Shown: one piece after another, positions 1 to 9,433 of the stretch
Position numbering within the stretch: position 1 is the stretch's first letter
Layout: every line of letters starts with the position of its first letter
Source: Marinibacterium anthonyi
Lineage (GTDB): Bacteria; Pseudomonadota; Alphaproteobacteria; Rhodobacterales; Rhodobacteraceae
Assembly (NCBI GenBank): GCA_003217735.2
Contig: CP031585.1
Coordinates: 5,496,561-5,560,560, forward strand
DNA: 64,000 nt
Direction: 5' to 3'
Notes under the pieces: model-generated
The model's input: only the letters and a program-made list of their open reading frames with translations
Database searches by the model: none
Told to the model about the DNA's origin: nothing
Made by a program: the position numbers and the translations under genes

Positions 1-1656
1 GACCAGCGCGCGCGCCGGATCGTTTTCCGCGTAATCGGGCGTGGCGCTCAGCATCAGGATCGGCGCGACGACCCCCTTGTCGCGCAGCGCCTCGGCCAGT
101 TCGAACCCGTCCATCTCGGTCATGACGTGTTCGCACAGGATCAGCTGGGCGGTGTCATCCACGACCTCCAGCGCCTCGAGCGTCGAGCGGCACCAGGTAA
201 CTTCGATCCCCAACTGCGCCAGCTGCTTTTCCAGGATCGAGGCGTTGACCCTGTGGTGGTCGATCACCACGGCCCGGCGCAGACCGGCGGGCATGCGCGG
301 CGGCTGGGGCTGCGCGCCCTCGGCCACCGGGATCGGCAGCTGAAAGCCGAAACAGGCACCGCGGCCTTCCTCGCTTTCGACCCAGATCCGGCCCTTCATC
401 ATCTCGACCAGGCGGCGGGTGATCGCCAGGCCCAGTCCGGTGCCTTCGAAATGGCGGTTCTGTTCGCCTTCCACCTGGCTGAATTCGCCAAAGATCAGGT
501 CCTTCTTGTGGGGATCGATGCCGATGCCGGTGTCCTCGATCGTGACATGAACCGACGCCTCGCCGCCGCGGGGATCGGCGACGCCGGTCACCCGGATCAG
601 CACGTGACCTTCGGCCGTGAACTTGACCGCGTTGCCGATCAGGTTGGTCAGCACCTGCCGGATCCGCCCCGGGTCGCCGACAAAGCGGGTGGGCAGGAAC
701 ATGTCGTAGTCGATCAGCAGCGGCAGGTTCTTGTCGCGGGCGGCCGGCTGCAGCAGCATCACCACCTCGTGGATGCAGCGTTCCAGGTCGAAGGGTTCGG
801 GATGCAGCGTCAGCTTCTCGGCCTCGATCTTGGAATAATCCAGCACGTCGTTGATGATGACCAGCAACGCCTCGCCCGAATTGCGGATGGTCGAGACGTA
901 AAGCTTCTGTTCCTCGGTCAGGTCGGAATCGGCCAGCAGTTCGGCCATGCCGACGACGCCGTTCATCGGCGTCCGGATCTCGTGGCTCATGTTCGCCAGA
1001 AAGGCGGACTTGGCGCGGTTGGCGGCCTCGGCCCGTTCGCGTTCGGCCTTCAGCTGTTCCTCGTACCTGACGGTTTCGGTGATGTTGATGGCCAGCGATA
1101 CCACGTCGCCGCCATGGCCGCGCTGGTCGAACAGCCGGATGTATTCGTCGTTCCACAGCCTGATGTTGATCGGCTCGGGCGTGGGCGAATGCCAGCGGTC
1201 GGACATCATCTGGCGCCAGTCGGCCGGGTCCAGGTCACCGGGGTCGATGATGCCTTCCTCGGTCAGGACCTGCAGGATGCGCATGTAAGACACGCCCGGC
1301 GCGATTTCGTCCATGCCGTCAAACAGCGACAGGTAGGCCGAATTCGCACCGATCATGATGTTGTCGGCATCGAAAAAGGCGAACCCGTCGCGGATCGACT
1401 GGATCGAATGCCATAATCGCCGTTCGGCCAGTTCCACCTTTTCATTGGCCAGCGACAGGTCGGTGCGGAATTTCTCGTTCTCGTCGCGCACCGTCGCGAC
1501 TTCGGCTTCGGTGCGGCCGATTTTCTGGGTCAGGGCCAGCGCGTGGCGGCCCAGCTTGCGGTTGGCGGCGGACAATTCCGCCTGTTTCAGTTCCAGCAGC
1601 CGTTCGGCCGCCAGCCGCGCGCGCCGTTCCTCGGCGAGTTTGTTGGCAAGACTCAT
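1..1656 (-). CDS. Hybrid sensor histidine kinase, C-terminus cut by window edge
   Basis: The minus-strand frame is open from an ATG at 1656 to the window edge (552 codons visible). It starts [18 protein letters not shown]. Residues about 1-80 form a charged coiled coil, followed by a PAS-like segment (about 80-190, containing [10 protein letters not shown]). The HisKA dimerisation helix has the phospho-accepting His225 in [13 protein letters not shown]. The HATPase domain shows N-box, DTGIGID and GTGLGLAI. A receiver-like domain begins near residue 465, but its phospho-acceptor position is Glu509 ([13 protein letters not shown]) instead of Asp, and the acidic pair is DH (VVIDHHRVN). There is no membrane segment in the visible part, so it is probably cytoplasmic. 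The missing part probably holds more receiver or Hpt modules. The signal is unknown. The family call is firm; the start is the best-placed ATG. Confidence 0.85.
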   Translation of the reverse strand, partial: MSLANKLAEERRARLAAERLLELKQAELSAANRKLGRHALALTQKIGRTEAEVATVRDENEKFRTDLSLANEKVELAERRLWHSIQSIRDGFAFFDADNIMIGANSAYLSLFDGMDEIAPGVSYMRILQVLTEEGIIDPGDLDPADWRQMMSDRWHSPTPEPINIRLWNDEYIRLFDQRGHGGDVVSLAINITETVRYEEQLKAERERAEAANRAKSAFLANMSHEIRTPMNGVVGMAELLADSDLTEEQKLYVSTIRNSGEALLVIINDVLDYSKIEAEKLTLHPEPFDLERCIHEVVMLLQPAARDKNLPLLIDYDMFLPTRFVGDPGRIRQVLTNLIGNAVKFTAEGHVLIRVTGVADPRGGEASVHVTIEDTGIGIDPHKKDLIFGEFSQVEGEQNRHFEGTGLGLAITRRLVEMMKGRIWVESEEGRGACFGFQLPIPVAEGAQPQPPRMPAGLRRAVVIDHHRVNASILEKQLAQLGIEVTWCRSTLEALEVVDDTAQLILCEHVMTEMDGFELAEALRDKGVVAPILMLSATPDYAENDPARALV

Positions 1657-1816
1657 GGCCCCGTTGATCCCCGACTGTCCGTGCCGGATATCCTCGGGGA
1701 AGCTGGTGAAGAATGACTTAAGGCCGAAGGGAATGGCGTGGGAATGGCGCGGAAATCGTTGCCGAACCGCCTGCCGCCATGCGACCTTGGGTCAGGGAAC
1801 AGGAAGGAGACGGCCG

Positions 1817-4800
1817 ATGCGCGGGTTGACGAGTGCCATTGTGACGATGGTGGCGGGGCTGGCGGCGCTGCCAGGCGTATCCGGGGCCCAGACCATCCCC
1901 GAATCGCGGTTTGTCGTTTCGCGCGATGTGGATTTCTACGGATCCGACCTGCAGGCGCTGTTCGACACCGACCTGGACGCCTGCCTGCGCCAATGCGCCG
2001 CCGATGCAGCCTGCGCGGCGTTCACCTTCAATTCCCGCGCCGGCGCCTGTTTCCCGAAAAGCTCGATTTCCGACCGCAAGCCCTATGACGGCGCGATATC
2101 CGCCGCAAAGATGCCGACCGACCCGGCCGTCCTGCGCACCGCCACGGCCCGGCTGGCCGACATCGCCTTCCTGGGCGACGACACCCTGCGGGACGCCGGG
2201 CAGGACGCCCGCGACCTTGGCCTGCGCCATTCCGCCGGCAATTACACTTTGGAAGAGCTGCTGGAAGGCGCCCGCGCCGCGTCCAACGACGGCGATCCGG
2301 TGCGCGCGATGGGCTATATCGGCGCCGCGGTGTCGGTGTCGGATCGCGGCGATCTGTGGACCGAATACGCGCGCCTGCTGCTGGCGCTGAACGGCGATGC
2401 CGGCGACCGGCGGGGCTATGCCGGGCGGGCGCTGCTGGCCTCGGCCAACGGCTATCTGCGCGCCGGCACCGCCGGGCAAGCCGCCGCCGCGCTGATCGAG
2501 ATGGCGCAGGCGCTGGAACGCGTCGACCGGGGCCGCGACATGATCGGCGCGCTGCGGCTGGCCCAATCGGTGCAGCCGCGCCCCGATATCGCAAAGGCGC
2601 TGGAAGACGCCATCGGCAAGTACGGGTTTCGCGTGGCCGACACCCGGGTCGACAGCGATGCCCCCGCGCCGCGCATCTGCGTCGAATTCTCCGAAGACCT
2701 GGTGCGCACCGGACAGGATTACGCGCCCTTCGTCGGCCGGTCCGACGACAGGCTGGCCGTGACGGTCGAAGGCCGGTCGCTGTGCCTGGATGGTGTCGAA
2801 CATGGGCAACGCTATCGGTTCACCCTGCGCGAAGGCCTGCCCGCCGCCAGCGGCGAAGCGCTGTGGAAGGACGTGGAGATCACCCAATACGTCCGTGACC
2901 GAAGCCCCGCCGTGCGCTTCCCGGGGCGGTCCTATGTTCTGCCCCGTGCCGCCGGGGCCAACCTGCCGGTGGAAACCGTCAACCTGACCGAACTGAACCT
3001 GACCCTGTCCCGCGTCAGCGACCGCAACCTGATCCGCGCCTTCCAGGACGATGTCTTTGCCCGGCCAATGTCCTACTGGCAGGCCGAACAGTTCAACGAC
3101 CAGATGGCCGAACAGGTCTGGACGGGCACGGCCGAGGTCGAGACCGCGCTGAACCGCGACATGACGACCCGCCTGCCCATGGGCGCGGCCATCGACAGCC
3201 AACCGCCCGGCATTTACACCCTTTCCGCCCGCATTCCCGGCGCCGACCCCTATGACACTCCCGCCGCGACCCAGTGGTTCGTGCTGACGGACCTGGGGAT
3301 CGGGACCTTGTCGGGGACGGACGGGCTGCACGTGGATGTGCGCAGCCTGGCCGACGCGACCGCGCTGCCCGGCGTCACCGTCGATCTGGTCTCGCGCGCC
3401 AATGCGGTGCTGGGGACCGCCGAAACCGATGCCAGCGGCGCGGCGGTTTTCGAACCGGGCCTGTCGCGGGGCACCGGCGCTTCGGCCCCCGCGATGGTCG
3501 TGGCGCGCACCGGGGATGACATGGCCTTCCTGTCGCTGACCGACCCGGCGTTCGACCTGTCGGATCGCGGCGTCGAAGGCCGCCCGGCGCCCGGCCCCGT
3601 CGATGTCTTCCTTGCCACCGACCGCGGCGCCTACCGCGCGGGCGAGACGATCCATGCCACGGCGCTGGCCCGCAACGATCTGGCCACCGCCATCCCCGAC
3701 GTGCCGCTGACCGCCATCCTGCGCCGCCCCGACGGCGTGGAACAGGCGCGCATCGTGTCCGGGCAAAGCGTTGCGGGGGGCCATGTGTTTGACATCGCGC
3801 TTGGCCAGACCGTGCCGCGCGGCGCCTGGACGCTGGACATCAAGGTCGACACCGACCAACCGCCGCTCGCCTCCGCCACCCTGCTGGTCGAGGATTTCCT
3901 GCCCGAACGCATCGACTTCGACCTGTCGCTGCCCGTCGCCACCCTGCGCCCCGGCGACACGCCGCCGCTGAGTGTCTCGGCCCGCTACCTGTTCGGCGCG
4001 CCGGGCGCGGATCTTGAGGTCGATGGCAGTGTGGTCTTGGGTCCCGCGACCGATGTCGCGGGTTGGACAGGCTACCAGTTCGGCCGCCACGACACCGCGC
4101 TGGCCCCGGTCCGCAGCTTCTTCGGCGGCCAGCGCACGGATGCGGACGGCACCGCCGTGATCCCCGTCGAGATCCCGCAGCTTTCCGAAGCCGACCGCCC
4201 GCTTGAGGCGCAGGTGATCACCCGTGTCGCCGACGGCGCCGCCCGCCCCGTGGAACGCCGGATCACCGCGCCCGTCGCGCCGTCTTCCCCGGTCATCGGC
4301 ATCCACCCGCGCTTTGACGGCGTGGTGCCCGAAGGCGGCGAGGCCGCGTTCGACGTGATCGCCCTGTCGCCGGCGCTGGACCCGATGGAGATGCAGGTGC
4401 AATGGACCCTGAACCGGGTCGAGACGCGTTATCAATGGTACCAGCTTTACGGCAACTGGACGTGGGAACCGGTGGAACGACGGGTCCGCGAAGCCTCGGG
4501 CACGGCGACGCTGGGCGGGCTGGCGGCCTCGGTTTCGGCCCCGGTCGATTGGGGTCAGTATGAGTTGGTCGTGGAACGGGTGGGCGGCGAATACGCTTCG
4601 GCCTCGATGCTGTTCGACGCCGGCTGGTACGCGCCGGCCGATGCGGCAACAACGCCCGACCGGCTGGAAATGTCACTGAACGCCGAAGACTACGCGCCCG
4701 GCGACACGGCGATCCTGCGCATCGTCGCGCGCAACGCCGGAACCGCGCTGATATCGGTCCTGTCCGAAGGTGTGATCACACGCCAGGCGGTCGAAGTGCC

Positions 4801-7237
4801 CGAAGGCGCGTCCGAGATCCCGTTGCAGGTGACCGACGCCTGGGGCACCGGCGCCTATGTCACCGCCGCTGTCCTGCGCCCGATGGACGTGGACAATGCC
4901 ATGGGCCCGGCCCGCGCCCTGGGCGTGGCCTATGCCAGGGTACAGCCGGGGGCCAAGGCCCTGACCGTCGCCATCGACATGCCCGACACCGTCCAGCCCC
5001 GAACCACCGCGACAATCGGCGTGACGGTCGACGGCGTGGCCGAAGGTGAAACCGCCTATGTCACCCTGGCCGCCGTCGATCTTGGCATCCTGAACCTGAC
5101 CGGCTTCCAAAGCCCTGATCCCCAGGCCCATTACTTCGGCCAGAAGCGCCTGGGCGTGGAAATCCGCGATGTCTATGGCCGCCTGATCGACGGGATGACC
5201 GGCGCCCTGGGCCGGGTGCGGTCGGGCGGCGACGCCGACACCGGCATGCGCCGCGACAGCCCGCCGCCGACGCAACAGCTGATGGCGGTTTTCCAGGGCC
5301 CCGTGCAGATCGGCGCCGATGGCCGGGCCCGGATCCCGGTGGACCTGCCCGAATTCAACGGCACCGTCCGCCTGATGGCCGTCGCCTGGTCGAAGACCGG
5401 CGTCGGCCAGGCCACGGCCGACATGCTGGTGCGCGATCCCATCGTCGCCACCCTGATCACGCCCCGCTTCCTGGCGCCCGGCGACACCAGCCGCATCGCG
5501 CTGGAGCTTGTCCACGCCGACGGCCCCACCGGCGACGTGGGCCTGTCGCTGTCCGCCCCGGGCCTGTCCCCGGGCGCGGTCCCGGCTTCGGTCACCCTGA
5601 CCGAAGGCCAGACCCGACGCCTGGCGCTTGCCGTCACTGCGGGCGAAATCGGCGACTACCCCGTGACGCTCACGCTCACCACGCCGGACGGGACCCAGCT
5701 GAGCCAGACGATCACCTTGCCCGTCCGCTCCAACGATCCCGAAGTCGCGCGGACACGCCGGTTCCGCCTGTCGCAGGGCGAGGAATTCACCTTTGACGAC
5801 AATGTCTTCTCCGGTCTGCGCCCCGGCACCGGACAGGCCCTGATCTCGGCCGGGCCGCTGGCCCGGTTCGACGTGCCCGGCCTTCTTGCCCAGCTGGATC
5901 GTTATCCGTATGGCTGCACCGAACAGGTCACCAGCCAGGCGCTGCCGCTGCTGTACCTGTCGTCGGTCGCGGGCATGATGGGCCTGCCCGGCCCGCAGGT
6001 GGACGACCGCATCGCGCAGGCCATCGACCGCATCCTCACCCGGCAGGCCCCGAACGGCAGCTTCGGCCTCTGGGCGCCGATATCGGGCGAATTCTGGCTG
6101 GACGCCTATGTCACCGACTTCCTGTCGCGCGCCCGCGCCCAGGGCCACGCGGTCCCCGACCTCGCCTTCCGTCTGGCCCTGGACAACCTGCGCAACCGGG
6201 TGAATTATGCCCCAGATTTCGACGAAGGCGGCACGGATATCGCCTATGCGCTGATGGTGCTCGCCCGCGAGGGCGAGGCGTCGATGGCCGACCTGCGCTA
6301 CTTCGCCGACGTCAAGGCCGCCGATTTCTCGACCGCGCTGTCCCTGGCGCAACTCGGCGCCGCTCTGGCCTCCTACGGCGACCAGCTGCGCGCCGATGCG
6401 CTTTTCACCGCCGCCGCGGCAAAACTGTCCAACGACACCGCCCCGAGCGAATTGTGGCGCGCCGATTTCGGAAGTGATCTGCGCGATGCCGCCGGCGTGC
6501 TGCGGCTGGCGGTGGCCAGCGGATCCACCGCCGTGGACCTCGACCCGCTGATCCAGCGGGTCACGGACGCCACCCGCCGGCGGTCCACCCAGGAAGCCGC
6601 CTGGACCCTGCTGGCCGCCCAGGCGCTGGTGCAATCGCCCGAAGCCTCGGGGCTGCTGATCGACGGCACCCCGGCGGACGGCCCCTTCGTGCGCCGGCGC
6701 GAAGCGGGCGAAGGCGGATCCGTTGTGATCACATCCGCCACCGACCGCCCCGTCGACATCACCCTGACCACGCTTGGCGTGCCCGAGGTCGCCCCCGAAG
6801 CGGGCGGCGCCGGATATGTGATCACACGGGAATATTACGGCATGGACGGGCAACGCCTGGACCCCGGCCAGTGGATCGTCGGCGACCGGTTCGTCACCGT
6901 GATCCGCGTCAAGGCCGCGGAACGCACCGGCGCGCGGCTGATCATCGACGACCCGCTTCCGGCCGGGATCGAGATCGACAATCCCAACCTGCTGCGCTCC
7001 GGTGACGTGGGCGCGCTGTCCTGGCTGGAAACCTCCGACGCCGAACATGCCGAATTCCGCACCGACCGCTTCATCGCGGCGGTCAATTCCTACGGCGGCG
7101 CGCCGGTGACGCTGGCCTATATCGCCCGCGCGGTCAGCCCCGGTGTCTACCACCACCCGGCCGCCACGGTCGAGGACATGTACCGCCCCGACCGCCGCGC
7201 CTGGACCGACACGTCGCGCACCGCCATCGCCGAATGA
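1817..7237 (+). CDS. Alpha-2-macroglobulin family protein with N-terminal Apple-like domain
   Basis: A protein of 1806 aa starts at the ATG at 1817, preceded by AGGAAGGAGA. A signal peptide (MRGLTSAIVTMVAGLAALPG, cleavage near GVSGA-QT) has no lipobox, so the protein is predicted to be soluble in the periplasm, unlike E. coli YfhM, which is a lipoprotein. Residues about 35-90 are Cys-rich and PAN/Apple-like. Long MG beta-sandwich repeats follow, then the thioester motif GCTEQ (Cys1367, Gln1370) and a helical TED domain. Such proteins trap attacking proteases by covalent capture. The gene overlaps pbpC by 4 nt, the classic pairing of a protease trap with PBP1C wall repair. The family is certain; the Apple-like assignment rests on Cys spacing only. 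Confidence 0.93.
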   Translation: MRGLTSAIVTMVAGLAALPGVSGAQTIPESRFVVSRDVDFYGSDLQALFDTDLDACLRQCAADAACAAFTFNSRAGACFPKSSISDRKPYDGAISAAKMPTDPAVLRTATARLADIAFLGDDTLRDAGQDARDLGLRHSAGNYTLEELLEGARAASNDGDPVRAMGYIGAAVSVSDRGDLWTEYARLLLALNGDAGDRRGYAGRALLASANGYLRAGTAGQAAAALIEMAQALERVDRGRDMIGALRLAQSVQPRPDIAKALEDAIGKYGFRVADTRVDSDAPAPRICVEFSEDLVRTGQDYAPFVGRSDDRLAVTVEGRSLCLDGVEHGQRYRFTLREGLPAASGEALWKDVEITQYVRDRSPAVRFPGRSYVLPRAAGANLPVETVNLTELNLTLSRVSDRNLIRAFQDDVFARPMSYWQAEQFNDQMAEQVWTGTAEVETALNRDMTTRLPMGAAIDSQPPGIYTLSARIPGADPYDTPAATQWFVLTDLGIGTLSGTDGLHVDVRSLADATALPGVTVDLVSRANAVLGTAETDASGAAVFEPGLSRGTGASAPAMVVARTGDDMAFLSLTDPAFDLSDRGVEGRPAPGPVDVFLATDRGAYRAGETIHATALARNDLATAIPDVPLTAILRRPDGVEQARIVSGQSVAGGHVFDIALGQTVPRGAWTLDIKVDTDQPPLASATLLVEDFLPERIDFDLSLPVATLRPGDTPPLSVSARYLFGAPGADLEVDGSVVLGPATDVAGWTGYQFGRHDTALAPVRSFFGGQRTDADGTAVIPVEIPQLSEADRPLEAQVITRVADGAARPVERRITAPVAPSSPVIGIHPRFDGVVPEGGEAAFDVIALSPALDPMEMQVQWTLNRVETRYQWYQLYGNWTWEPVERRVREASGTATLGGLAASVSAPVDWGQYELVVERVGGEYASASMLFDAGWYAPADAATTPDRLEMSLNAEDYAPGDTAILRIVARNAGTALISVLSEGVITRQAVEVPEGASEIPLQVTDAWGTGAYVTAAVLRPMDVDNAMGPARALGVAYARVQPGAKALTVAIDMPDTVQPRTTATIGVTVDGVAEGETAYVTLAAVDLGILNLTGFQSPDPQAHYFGQKRLGVEIRDVYGRLIDGMTGALGRVRSGGDADTGMRRDSPPPTQQLMAVFQGPVQIGADGRARIPVDLPEFNGTVRLMAVAWSKTGVGQATADMLVRDPIVATLITPRFLAPGDTSRIALELVHADGPTGDVGLSLSAPGLSPGAVPASVTLTEGQTRRLALAVTAGEIGDYPVTLTLTTPDGTQLSQTITLPVRSNDPEVARTRRFRLSQGEEFTFDDNVFSGLRPGTGQALISAGPLARFDVPGLLAQLDRYPYGCTEQVTSQALPLLYLSSVAGMMGLPGPQVDDRIAQAIDRILTRQAPNGSFGLWAPISGEFWLDAYVTDFLSRARAQGHAVPDLAFRLALDNLRNRVNYAPDFDEGGTDIAYALMVLAREGEASMADLRYFADVKAADFSTALSLAQLGAALASYGDQLRADALFTAAAAKLSNDTAPSELWRADFGSDLRDAAGVLRLAVASGSTAVDLDPLIQRVTDATRRRSTQEAAWTLLAAQALVQSPEASGLLIDGTPADGPFVRRREAGEGGSVVITSATDRPVDITLTTLGVPEVAPEAGGAGYVITREYYGMDGQRLDPGQWIVGDRFVTVIRVKAAERTGARLIIDDPLPAGIEIDNPNLLRSGDVGALSWLETSDAEHAEFRTDRFIAAVNSYGGAPVTLAYIARAVSPGVYHHPAATVEDMYRPDRRAWTDTSRTAIAE

Positions 7238-9252
7238 AACGCACCGCGCTTCTGTGGCTGGGCCTCGCCCTGGCGCTTGGCGCCGGGGCGCGGGACGCAT
7301 TCGACGCCTGGATCGACGCCACGGTGCTGCCGCCCACGGTGGCCGAAACTTCTGTGGAAATGCGCGACCGCAACGGCGCGCTGCTGCGCGCCTACCCGGT
7401 GGCCGACGGCATCTGGCGGCTGCGCCCCGGCGCGGTGGATCCGGGTTTCATCGCCATGCTGCTGAATTACGAGGACCGGCGGTTCCGGGATCACAACGGC
7501 GTCGACCTGCGCGCCATGGCCCGCGCCGTGGCGCAGGCGGCCTGGTACGGGCATGCGGTGTCGGGCGGATCGACCCTGACCATGCAGGTCGCGCGCCTGC
7601 TTGAGGATGGCACCACCGGCCAGATCGCCGGCAAGCTGCGCCAGATGCGCGTGGCCTGGGCGCTGGAACGCCGCCTTGGCAAGGACCGCGTGCTGGACCT
7701 GTACCTTACCCATGCGCCCTATGGCGGCAACCTCGAAGGCGTCCGCGCGGCGGCCCAGGCCTGGTTCGGCAAGCCGCCCGCCCGGCTTGACCCGCAAGAG
7801 GCGGCGTTGCTGATCGCCTTGCCGCAATCGCCGGTCGCGCGCCGCCCCGACCGCCATCCCGCCACCGCCCGCGCCGCCCGCGACACGGTTCTGGACCGTG
7901 CCGAGGCGGCCGGGCTTCTCAGCCACCCGGACGCCACCGACGCCCGCGCCCGCGCCGTGCCGCGCCGGATGCGGCACTTTCCCCTGCACGCCGCCCACCT
8001 CGCCGATGCCCTGCACGAGTCCGATCCGGCGCGCGACCGCTTCGACCTGACGATCGACCGCGACATCCAGTCCCGGCTGGAAACCCTGGCCCGCGCCTCC
8101 GCCATCGCCGCCGGCGACAGGATATCCGTCGCGATCCTCGCCGCCGACCATCAGACGGGCGAAATCCTGGCCTCGGTCGGATCACCCGGTTACGCGGACA
8201 TGGATGCGCGGCAGGGCTACGTGGACATGGTGACGGCCCTGCGCTCCCCCGGCTCCACCCTGAAACCGCTGATCTACGCGCTGGCCTTCGACCGGGGTCT
8301 GGGACACCCGGACACGGTGATCCGCGACGCGCCGGCCACCTTCCGGGGCTACGCGCCGCAGAATTTCGACGGCACCTTCCGGGGCGACGTGCGCATGCGC
8401 GAGGCGCTGCAGATGTCGCTGAACGTGCCGGTGGTGAAACTGACCGACGCGCTGGGTCCGGCCCATGTCATGGTGGCGCTGAAACGCGCCGGCGCCGACC
8501 CCATCCTTCCCGGAGGCGCCCCGGGACTGGCCCTGGCCCTGGGCGGTGTCGGGCTGACCCTGCGCGACCTGGTCCAGCTTTACGCGGGGCTTGCCCAGGG
8601 CGGGCAGGCGCCGGTGCTGCATGCGCTGGCGGCCAAGGGGCAGACCGAACGCCTGGTCTCGGACGTGGCAGCCTGGCAGGTGGGCAACATCCTGGCGGGC
8701 CTCGCCCCGCCCCCGGGCGCGCCGGACCGGCGGATCGCCTACAAGACCGGGACGTCCTATGGCTATCGCGACGCCTGGTCGATCGGCTTCGACGGTCGTT
8801 ACGTGATCGGAATCTGGGTGGGGCGCGCGGACGGCACCCCGGTGCCAGGCATCTCGGGCGCGGGAAACGCAGCGCCGATCCTGTTCACCGCCTTCGGCCG
8901 CCTGGGCCGCACCCCGGTCCCGCTGTCACCACCCCCCCCGTCGACCCTGATCCTGGCCAATGCCGACCTGCCCCTGCCGCTGCGCCGCTTCGGCCCGGAC
9001 CGGGTGCTCCGCCAAGGCCCGGCGCCCCGACTGGCCTTTCCGCCGGACGGGGCGATCTTTCCCGACGGGCCGGTGACGGTGAAACTGGACGGCGGAACGG
9101 CGCCCTTCACCCTGCTCGCCAACGGCGCGCCCGTGGCGACGGAGCTGCGCCGCCGCGTGGTCGACCTGCCGGATCCGGGGCTTGGCTTTTCCACCCTGAC
9201 GGTGATCGATGCCGAAGGGCGGTCGGATCGGGTGCGGATCCGGGTCAAGTGA
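7234..9252 (+). CDS. pbpC: Penicillin-binding protein 1C
   Basis: A 672-aa bifunctional peptidoglycan synthase. A single N-terminal membrane anchor (about residues 3-20) precedes the glycosyltransferase domain, with catalytic Glu80 in NYEDRRF and the GGSTLTMQVARLL motif. The transpeptidase domain has Ser341-x-x-Lys344 (SPGSTLKP), SLN (QMSLNVP) and KTGT at about 504. The last 80 residues resemble the PBP1C C-terminal beta domain (PPDGAIFPDGPVTVKL). Its ATG lies inside the stop region of the macroglobulin gene (ATGA), so the two should be translationally coupled. Both proteins act in the periplasm at the inner membrane face. Confidence 0.95.
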   Translation: MKRTALLWLGLALALGAGARDAFDAWIDATVLPPTVAETSVEMRDRNGALLRAYPVADGIWRLRPGAVDPGFIAMLLNYEDRRFRDHNGVDLRAMARAVAQAAWYGHAVSGGSTLTMQVARLLEDGTTGQIAGKLRQMRVAWALERRLGKDRVLDLYLTHAPYGGNLEGVRAAAQAWFGKPPARLDPQEAALLIALPQSPVARRPDRHPATARAARDTVLDRAEAAGLLSHPDATDARARAVPRRMRHFPLHAAHLADALHESDPARDRFDLTIDRDIQSRLETLARASAIAAGDRISVAILAADHQTGEILASVGSPGYADMDARQGYVDMVTALRSPGSTLKPLIYALAFDRGLGHPDTVIRDAPATFRGYAPQNFDGTFRGDVRMREALQMSLNVPVVKLTDALGPAHVMVALKRAGADPILPGGAPGLALALGGVGLTLRDLVQLYAGLAQGGQAPVLHALAAKGQTERLVSDVAAWQVGNILAGLAPPPGAPDRRIAYKTGTSYGYRDAWSIGFDGRYVIGIWVGRADGTPVPGISGAGNAAPILFTAFGRLGRTPVPLSPPPPSTLILANADLPLPLRRFGPDRVLRQGPAPRLAFPPDGAIFPDGPVTVKLDGGTAPFTLLANGAPVATELRRRVVDLPDPGLGFSTLTVIDAEGRSDRVRIRVK

Positions 9253-9297
9253 CCAACACTGCGATCCATGAACCGCGCTTTGCGCGGTGCCTCCGGC

Positions 9298-9395
9298 GGA
9301 GGGTATTTGCCACCAAGAAGAAGGAGAGACGCCTCGCGATCTTTCCGGCCGGGGCGGAGAACCGTAGCCATGTCTTCTTCTTGGCAAAAATACCT
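9298..9395. repeat. Dispersed intergenic palindrome, copy 1
   Basis: Left arm 9298-9323 (core GGTATTTGCCACCAAGAAG) and right arm 9373-9395 (core CTTCTTGGCAAAAATACC) are inverted copies separated by about 50 nt. Two smaller hairpins lie just before it: CCGCGCTTTGCGCGG (9273-9287) and CCTCCGGCGGAGG (9290-9302). It sits between the convergent pbpC and 681-aa membrane protein genes, so a two-way terminator role is plausible. Five related copies lie elsewhere in the window. Confidence 0.75.
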
Positions 9396-9433
9396 AGCGG
9401 CGCAGGTCCATCCGCCCGCGCCGCGCCTGAAGG

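Noticed and set aside
4673..7300. A long minus-strand open frame opposite the macroglobulin gene
   Set aside because: Low-complexity Gly/Arg/Gln/Val composition and no family match; the plus-strand gene has a thioester motif and signal peptide.
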